Virus record (IMG/VR): IMGVR_UViG_3300030061_000537
Span: 1-33,804 of that record
Source: a virus
DNA length: 33,804 nucleotides
Direction: 5' to 3' (one strand)
The notes under the pieces were generated by a model. The model made no database searches and was not told the origin of the DNA. It saw only the letters and a list, made by a program, of their open reading frames with translations. This document shows positions 28,738 to 33,804 of the stretch, in pieces. The position numbers were made by a program, and so were the translations under genes. Position 1 is the first letter of the stretch. Every line of letters begins with the position of its first letter.

Positions 28738-30711
28738 ATGGATAATAACAACGAAATGTATACTAAAATGTCTTTAAAAGACTGGATTATGGATAAATGT
28801 ATGATGTGGAGAGACCACTATCAAAGCAATTATCAAGAAAAACACGATGAATATTACCGTATATGGCGTGGTATATGGGATAAATCTGATAGTATGAGAG
28901 AATCAGAACGCTCTAGGTTAATTAGCCCCGCCACTCAACAAGCTGTAGAGTCAGCAGTAGCAGAAATAGAGGAAGCTACTTTTGGTCGTGGTAAATTCTT
29001 TGACATTAAAGATGATTTACAAGATGTTAACCCAGCAGATATAGCTATTATAAGAAATCAACTAGAAGAAGACATGCATTTTGCAAAAGCTCGTAGCTCT
29101 ATTGCAGAATGCTTACTAAATTCTGCTATATTTGGTAATGGTATTGGTGAATTAATACTAGATGAAGTAACAGAACTAAAAACTACTAGCCAACCACAAC
29201 CTGATATGGGTTTAACAGCAGTTGGTGTAGAAAAAAGAGATAGAGTTATAGTTCGTATAGACCCTATCATGCCCCAAAACTTTTTAATAGACCCTCTAGC
29301 TACTAATGTAGATGATGCTTTAGGTGTAGCTATAGAAAAAATGGTATCAATGCACAGTATACAACAAGGTATTGATTCCGGTATCTATCGTGATGTAGAA
29401 ATAGAAAGTGTTGCTAGTGATTCTGACTTAGAAGATGCTAGTAAAGTTACTATGTTAGATACACAAAACATGATTAAGCTAACTAAATACTATGGCTTAG
29501 TACCAACAGATTTGTTGGAAGACGAAGATATGCCTGAAGCAGATGAAAATGAAGTTGTAGAGTTTCCAACAATGATGGAAGACGAAGAAGGTAATAAAAC
29601 AACTTATACAGAAGCTATTGTAGTTATTGCTAATGACGATACAGTTTTAAAAGTGGAACGCAATCCATATATGAAAAAAGATAGACCAGTTATTGCATTC
29701 TCTTGGGACACTGTACCATTTAAATTCTGGGGTCGTGGTATTTGTGAAAAAGCTTACAACTCACAAAAAGCATTAGATACAGAAATGAGAGCAAGAATTG
29801 ATGCCCTAGCATTAACTGTACATCCTATGATGGGTATAGATGCTTCTCGTATGCCTAGAGGTGCTAAGTTAGATGTTAGACCGGGAAAAACTATTTTAAC
29901 TAATGGTAATCCTAGAGAAGTTTTAACACCTATGAACTTTGGACAACTAGACCAAGTAAGCTTTACTCAAGCAGCACAGTTACAAACTATGATACAACAA
30001 GCTACAGGTGCTATTGATTCAGCTGGTATTCCCGGCTCTATCAATGGAGAAGCAACAGCAGCTGGTATATCTATGGGACTAGGTGCTATTATCAAAAGAC
30101 ATAAGCGTACTTTAATTAACTTCCAAGAAAACTTTTTAATTCCGTTAGTTGAGAAAGCTGCTTGTAGATATATGCAGTTTGAACCTGAATTATATCCTGC
30201 AAAAGATTATAAGTTTGTAGCATCTAGTTCGTTAGGTATTATTGCTCGTGAATATGAAGTAACTCAACTAGTACAATTATTACAAACAATGTCACCAGAA
30301 TCCCCAATGTACCCAATGTTAGTTGAATCTATTGTGGATAATATGGGACTAGCTAATAGAGAAGCTATTATAGCACAACTAAGACAAGTTAATCAGCCTA
30401 ACCCTGAACAACAACAAATGCAACAAATGCAACAACAAATGGCTGTTGAACAAGCTAAATCTAGTATTGAAAATCTTAAAGCTCAAACTGCTGAAATTAT
30501 ATCAAGAGTACAACAAAACAATGTTGAAACTCAGTTACTACCTATAGAGGAAGAAACTAAGAGAATAGCTGCATTAGCTAAGTCTGTAGGATTAGATGAA
30601 TTCCAAAGACTAGTTAAATATGCTGAACTTGAGCTAAAAGAAAAAGAACTGGATGTTAAGGAGAAAATATCAGAGTCTCAACTAAAAATGGCTTCAGATA
30701 ATAATTCTTGA
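28738..30711 (+). CDS. Portal protein
   Basis: A 657-residue portal of the podovirus type, forming the 12-fold ring at the head vertex. RLISPATQQAVESAVAEIEE, LLNSAIFGNGIGELILDE, VRIDPIMPQNFLIDPLA, PVIAFSWDTVPFKFWGRGIC and GSINGEATAAGISMGLGAI are typical. The C-terminus has a Gln-rich coiled coil (NPEQQQMQQMQQQMAVEQAK) followed by more helices; a 9-base CAACAAATG unit is repeated there near 30410-30440. The stop codon overlaps the -35 of the promoter at 30708. It follows terminase by two bases. Confidence 0.92.
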   Translation: MDNNNEMYTKMSLKDWIMDKCMMWRDHYQSNYQEKHDEYYRIWRGIWDKSDSMRESERSRLISPATQQAVESAVAEIEEATFGRGKFFDIKDDLQDVNPADIAIIRNQLEEDMHFAKARSSIAECLLNSAIFGNGIGELILDEVTELKTTSQPQPDMGLTAVGVEKRDRVIVRIDPIMPQNFLIDPLATNVDDALGVAIEKMVSMHSIQQGIDSGIYRDVEIESVASDSDLEDASKVTMLDTQNMIKLTKYYGLVPTDLLEDEDMPEADENEVVEFPTMMEDEEGNKTTYTEAIVVIANDDTVLKVERNPYMKKDRPVIAFSWDTVPFKFWGRGICEKAYNSQKALDTEMRARIDALALTVHPMMGIDASRMPRGAKLDVRPGKTILTNGNPREVLTPMNFGQLDQVSFTQAAQLQTMIQQATGAIDSAGIPGSINGEATAAGISMGLGAIIKRHKRTLINFQENFLIPLVEKAACRYMQFEPELYPAKDYKFVASSSLGIIAREYEVTQLVQLLQTMSPESPMYPMLVESIVDNMGLANREAIIAQLRQVNQPNPEQQQMQQMQQQMAVEQAKSSIENLKAQTAEIISRVQQNNVETQLLPIEEETKRIAALAKSVGLDEFQRLVKYAELELKEKELDVKEKISESQLKMASDNNS

Positions 30712-30736
30712 CAAAACAGTATAAATATGATATAAT
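30708..30736 (+). promoter_or_regulatory. Perfect sigma70 promoter P2 for the scaffold/capsid unit
   Basis: TTGACA (30708-30713), exactly 17 bases, TATAAT (30731-30736), extended -10 TATGA. The -35 overlaps the portal stop codon. With standard spacing the transcript starts at 30743, which is the A of the next ATG. It should greatly raise expression of scaffold and capsid relative to the terminase and portal genes. Confidence 0.88.
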
Positions 30737-30742
30737 AAGGAA

Positions 30743-31012
30743 ATGATAATAGACCAAGATTTAGAAAAATATTATAACAGTTATTTAGAACTTTTTATGA
30801 CTGATGGTTGGAAACAGTTTAAAGAAGACACTGAAAATGTTATAAAATCTATTAATCTATTAGCCCTTGAAGATGCAAAACAATTACATCTAGCACAAGG
30901 ACAAATGGAAATACTGAATTGGATTCTTGATTGGGAGACCTCTGTAAAAAACTCATACGAGACTTTACAATCAGAAACCATAAGTACAGAAGGACAGGAG
31001 AACTTTCAATGA
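30743..31012 (+). CDS. Small helical protein, possibly read from a leaderless mRNA
   Basis: An 89-residue acidic helical protein (YYNSYLELFMTDGWKQFKED, DAKQLHLAQGQMEILNWILD). Small proteins with LFxTDGWKxF and LNWILxWE occur between portal and scaffold genes of marine podoviruses, with unknown role. The ATG coincides with the predicted start of P2. The nearest ribosome site, AGGA, is only one base away, which is too close for ordinary use, so leaderless translation is plausible on P2 transcripts. Confidence 0.7.
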   Translation: MIIDQDLEKYYNSYLELFMTDGWKQFKEDTENVIKSINLLALEDAKQLHLAQGQMEILNWILDWETSVKNSYETLQSETISTEGQENFQ

Positions 31013-31230
31013 GCTTAATGTTGTTTGATTTTACCTGCCCCAATGGACACACAACAGAACATCTTACCAAATCCGATGTAAAGGAAGTAGAATGCTCTGT
31101 CTGTGGTTTAATGAGTAATCGGATAATTTCTCCTATTAGGTTTAAATTAGACCATACCTTTCCCGGATATCACGATAAATGGGCAAGAGAACATGAGAAA
31201 GCCGGTGCTAATAATCATAAAAATAATTAA
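31009..31230 (+). CDS. Small zinc-ribbon protein (FmdB-like)
   Basis: A 73-residue protein from the ATG at 31009 (ATGA overlap), eight bases after AGGAG. FDFTCPNGHTTE and VECSVCG provide C/H and CxxC zinc ligands as in FmdB-type regulators. FKLDHTFPGYHDKWAREHEK follows, a conserved ending in marine phage versions. Its location before scaffold is common. It may be a regulator or a minor head component; unknown. Confidence 0.75.
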   Translation: MSLMLFDFTCPNGHTTEHLTKSDVKEVECSVCGLMSNRIISPIRFKLDHTFPGYHDKWAREHEKAGANNHKNN

Positions 31231-31266
31231 TACCCCACAATACTTTCAAAGTACGGAGACATTAAA

Positions 31267-32130
31267 ATGACTAAAGAAAACCCTCTTGATAAGAATGAAG
31301 TAAATTTACAAGAAAATGAGGAACTGGTAGATATATTAACAGAGCTTGATAATAAACCAGAAGAATCAAAAGCAGCTGAGGAAACTCAGGAAACTGCAGA
31401 AACAAAACAAGAAGAAGAAGTAGTAGCTGAAACAACTGAAGAAAATACAGAAGAACCAAAACTTGAAGGTAAGTATGCTGGTAAAAGTATTGAAGAAGTT
31501 GTACAGATGCATCAAGAAGCTGAAAAACTAGTAGGCAGACAAGGTGCAGAAGTAGGCGAACTTCGTAAAATTGTAGATGAATTTATTAAGAATAAGGTTA
31601 GTGAAACTAAAGAAAACTTAAGCAACACTGACAATGTTGAACCAGATTTTTTTGATAATCCAAAAGAAGCAGTAGCTAAAGCAGTAGCTGGTTCTGAGGA
31701 AATGAAGCAAATAAAAGAACTACTTGCTAAACAAAATGAACAAGAAGTTCTTGGGAAGCTAACAACTAAGCACCCTGACTATGTAGATATTGTAAAAGAC
31801 CCTGCATTTGGTGATTGGGTGAGAAGTTCAAAAGTACGAGTAGAATTGTTAGAAAGAGCAGATAAATATGATTTTGATGCTGCCGATGAATTACTTTCAT
31901 TTTGGAAGGAACGAAAAGGCATTGTTGAAAAGACTAAAGCTATTAACGATGAAGACCGTAAGCAGCAGCGTAAAGCAGCTTCTACTGGTGGTAAGGGTTC
32001 AGGAGAGCCTGTATCTCGTAAAATCTATAAGCGTTCAGACATAGTCAATTTAATGACTAACAACCCTGAAAAGTACAGAGCCAATATAAATGAAATACAA
32101 AAGGCTTATGAAGAAGGGAGAGTTAGATAA
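31267..32130 (+). CDS. Scaffolding protein
   Basis: A 287-residue, very acidic N-terminal half (EETQETAETKQEEEVVAETT) followed by helical LEGKYAGKSIEEVVQMHQEA, EKLVGRQGAEVGELRKIVDE and a basic C-terminus (KIYKRSDIVNLMTNNPEKYR). This charge pattern and the place directly before capsid match T7 gp9-like scaffolds, whose C-terminal helices bind the capsid shell during procapsid assembly. Confidence 0.85.
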   Translation: MTKENPLDKNEVNLQENEELVDILTELDNKPEESKAAEETQETAETKQEEEVVAETTEENTEEPKLEGKYAGKSIEEVVQMHQEAEKLVGRQGAEVGELRKIVDEFIKNKVSETKENLSNTDNVEPDFFDNPKEAVAKAVAGSEEMKQIKELLAKQNEQEVLGKLTTKHPDYVDIVKDPAFGDWVRSSKVRVELLERADKYDFDAADELLSFWKERKGIVEKTKAINDEDRKQQRKAASTGGKGSGEPVSRKIYKRSDIVNLMTNNPEKYRANINEIQKAYEEGRVR

Positions 32131-32159
32131 TTTTAACTTTAACTTAAAGGTGGTATAAA

Positions 32160-33107
32160 ATGGCACTAGGTTCAAACCATGTAACAAATACTACAGCAGC
32201 TACATTTATCCCTGAAATTTGGTCGGATGAAATTGTAGCAGCTTACAAGAACAATCTTGTATTAGCTAATGCTGTAAATAAAATGTCACATGTTGGAAAG
32301 AAAGGTGATACAATTCACATTCCTAAACCAACTCGTGGCTCTGCTTCTGCTAAAGCAGCTTCAACTCAAGTAACATTGATTGCAGCTACAGAAAGCGAAG
32401 TTCAAGTCTCAATAGACAAACATTATGAATATTCTCGTTTAATTGAGGATATTACAGAAGTTCAAGCACAACCTACACTAAGAAGATTTTACACAGAAGA
32501 TGCTGGTTACGCATTAGGTAAACAAGTTGATTCTGACTTAGGTTTACTATGTAAAACTTTTGGTGATGACAATGGTTCTGGCTCTGACTTTGTTCACTCT
32601 AACAGTTTTTATGTTGATGGCTCTAACGGTATTGCTGCTTATGCAGCTGATACAGTTGCAGTAACAGATGTATTTACTGATTTAGCTTTTAGAGAGTTAG
32701 TAAAAGAACTAGACGATAACGATACTCCAATGGATGGAAGATTCTTAGTAATCCCTCCATCAGTTCGTAGTCAAATAATGGGCATTGACCGTTATACTTC
32801 TGCAGACTTTGTAAATTCTAGTCCAGTACAAAACGGCTTAATTGGTCAACTATATGGTGTAGATATTTATGTATCTAACAACTTACCAGTAGTTGAAACA
32901 GCTGCAGCTAACTCAGCTTCTGCTGTTGACACAATGGGTGCAATTATGTCTCAAAGAGATGCTATGGTTTTAGTTGAGCAAATGGGCGTTAGAACTCAAA
33001 CTCAATACAAACAAGAGTATCTTGGTGATTTAATGACAGCTGATACACTTTATGGTGTTAAAACTGTTAGACCTGAATCAGGTTTAGTAATCGCTGTTTC
33101 TAAATAA
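32160..33107 (+). CDS. Major capsid protein
   Basis: A 315-residue HK97-fold capsid protein. Visible: FIPEIWSDEIVAAYKNNLVL near the N-terminus, KKGDTIHIPKPTRG (E-loop region), IDKHYEYSRLIEDITEVQAQ, RFLVIPPSVRSQIMGIDRYT, NGLIGQLYGVDIYVSNNLP and a C-terminal YGVKTVRPESGLVIAVSK. These are shared by marine podovirus capsids. AAAGGTGG precedes the ATG. It is read from P2 and followed at once by a strong terminator, fitting very high expression. Confidence 0.94.
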   Translation: MALGSNHVTNTTAATFIPEIWSDEIVAAYKNNLVLANAVNKMSHVGKKGDTIHIPKPTRGSASAKAASTQVTLIAATESEVQVSIDKHYEYSRLIEDITEVQAQPTLRRFYTEDAGYALGKQVDSDLGLLCKTFGDDNGSGSDFVHSNSFYVDGSNGIAAYAADTVAVTDVFTDLAFRELVKELDDNDTPMDGRFLVIPPSVRSQIMGIDRYTSADFVNSSPVQNGLIGQLYGVDIYVSNNLPVVETAAANSASAVDTMGAIMSQRDAMVLVEQMGVRTQTQYKQEYLGDLMTADTLYGVKTVRPESGLVIAVSK

Positions 33108-33118
33108 GGAAACGAATC

Positions 33119-33146
33119 GGGGGACTACATTCGTAGTCTCCCTTTT
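33119..33146 (+). terminator. Strong terminator after the capsid gene
   Basis: A 10-bp stem, GGGGGACTAC (33119-33128) with GTAGTCTCCC (33133-33142), one G-U pair, loop ATTC, then TTTT. It stands 12 bases after the capsid stop and 23 bases before the fibre gene. T7 has its main terminator at the same place, just after gene 10. Confidence 0.9.
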
Positions 33147-33168
33147 ACTAATTGTATAGGAGTTTTAA

Positions 33169-33804
33169 ATGGCTATATTTAGAGGCACGGGTGGTGCTGG
33201 TAGTGCAAATAATGATGTTACAGTAACTACGGTAACAGAAAAAGCTTCAGAAGCCGCAGCATCTGCAACAGCAGCAAGTAATTCAGCAACCGCAGCAGCA
33301 TCTTCAGCAAGTTCAGCCTCAAGCTCTGCAACCACTGCTACTACAAAAGCAAGTGAAGCTTCTAGTAGTAAAGACACCGCTACAACTAAAGCGAGTGAAG
33401 CAGCAACTTCAGCAACTAATGCAGCAAGTTCTGCAGCAGCAGCAGCAAGTTCCGCTGCAAGTATAGTAATACTAGACGAAGACGATATGGCTAGTAATTC
33501 AGCCACAGCCGCCCCCTCCCAACAATCAGTCAAAGCGTATGTAGATGCAGAAGTAGATACAGCAGATACTCTCGCTGAACTAACCGACACTACTATTACA
33601 TCTCCAGCAGATGGTGCTATGCTATTATACGATACAGGCACATCTAAATGGATAGATAATGTAATGTCTGGTGATGCTACTTTAGCCGATACTGGTGCTA
33701 TTACTATAGCAAACAATGCAATAGAAACAGCTATGATAAATGCTGATGCTGTAACTAATGCAAAAATTGCGGATGATTCTATTGATTCCGAACATTATGT
33801 TGAC
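33169..33804 (+). CDS. Tail fibre protein, N-terminal part (continues at base 1)
   Basis: Starts MAIFRGTGGAGSANNDVTVT, the virion-anchoring type of N-terminus of marine podovirus fibres, seven bases after AGGAG. Residues ~25-100 are an Ala/Ser/Thr-rich coiled coil with repeats such as TKASEA and SSA. VKAYVDAEVDTADTLAEL and GAMLLYDTGTSKWIDNVMSG follow. The frame is open to the last base; codon 180 starts at 33706, which equals base 1, and the protein continues to 1338 for 624 residues in all. The gene order (fibre directly after capsid, before tail tube) differs from T7. Confidence 0.9.
   Translation, partial: MAIFRGTGGAGSANNDVTVTTVTEKASEAAASATAASNSATAAASSASSASSSATTATTKASEASSSKDTATTKASEAATSATNAASSAAAAASSAASIVILDEDDMASNSATAAPSQQSVKAYVDAEVDTADTLAELTDTTITSPADGAMLLYDTGTSKWIDNVMSGDATLADTGAITIANNAIETAMINADAVTNAKIADDSIDSEHYVD
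33706..33804. repeat. 99-bp terminal overlap, right copy
   Basis: Identical to bases 1-99. Removing one copy gives a 33,705-bp circle. See the left copy for interpretation. Confidence 0.95.

Noticed and set aside
31240-31256. TACTTTcAAAGTA inverted repeat before the scaffold gene
   Set aside because: A one-base loop cannot form an RNA hairpin and there is no U-run; probably chance in AT-rich DNA.
33165-33716. 183-residue antisense ORF at the right end
   Set aside because: It is the mirror of the Ala/Ser/Thr-rich fibre gene; low-complexity GCA/AGC codons keep the reverse strand open. The sense frame has a start, ribosome site and continuation at base 1.

Overview
This window is a complete, circularly closed genome of an AT-rich marine podovirus with a T7-like architecture, of a type expected to infect SAR11 (Pelagibacter) or a similar AT-rich alphaproteobacterium. 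The first 99 bases are repeated exactly as the last 99 (1-99 = 33706-33804), and the tail-fibre gene reads in frame through that join, so the unique circle is 33,705 bp. The phage assignment rests on large terminase, portal, scaffold, HK97-type capsid, gp11/gp12-like tail tube and nozzle, lysozyme, family A DNA polymerase, primase-helicase, T7-type exonuclease and endonuclease I, and class I ribonucleotide reductase. The host guess is inference from base composition and from resemblance to pelagiphages. No integrase, excisionase or repressor was seen, so a lytic lifestyle is likely. No tRNA, CRISPR array or insertion sequence was seen.

Layout. (1) 25726-33107, rightward: DUF3310 protein, small protein, holin, small terminase, endolysin, large terminase, portal, two small proteins, scaffold and capsid, with a strong terminator after capsid. 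(2) 33169-33804 joined to 1-12417, rightward: tail fibre, small basic proteins, tail tube A and B, collar-type fibre, three candidate internal virion/ejection proteins, then overlapping genes for two exported proteins and one membrane protein. (3) 12466-21470, leftward: nrdA, a PD-(D/E)XK-like nuclease, nrdB, a small protein, endonuclease I, 5'-3' exonuclease, single-strand binding protein, DNA polymerase, primase-helicase and two small proteins. (4) 21692-22301, rightward: three small genes. (5) 22311-25059, leftward: a tightly coupled run of tiny genes, seven of them under 60 residues. (6) 25060-25725: a gene-free segment between divergent operons with G-runs, hairpins and short repeats, the best candidate for a replication origin and/or genome-end region.

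Transcription. No single-subunit RNA polymerase gene is present, unlike T7. Instead there are host-type sigma70 promoters. Two are perfect (TTGACA-N17-TATAAT, at 25592 and 30708) and a related one lies at 21549; all three share AAATATGATA over the extended -10. Leftward promoters are seen before the leftward replication block (21496-21525), before the SSB gene (17602-17629) and inside the small-gene block (22565-22592). The 30708 promoter would start transcription on the A of the next ATG, giving a leaderless mRNA. Together with the hairpin at 33119-33146 it encloses the scaffold-capsid unit.

How it works together: the leftward block makes nucleotides (NrdAB), copies DNA (primase-helicase, polymerase, SSB) and processes it or breaks down host DNA (exonuclease, endonuclease I). 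The rightward block builds and fills the head, then the tail and ejection apparatus. Holin and lysozyme flank the small terminase, and the exported/membrane cassette at 10300-12215 is a candidate accessory for envelope disruption or surface change.
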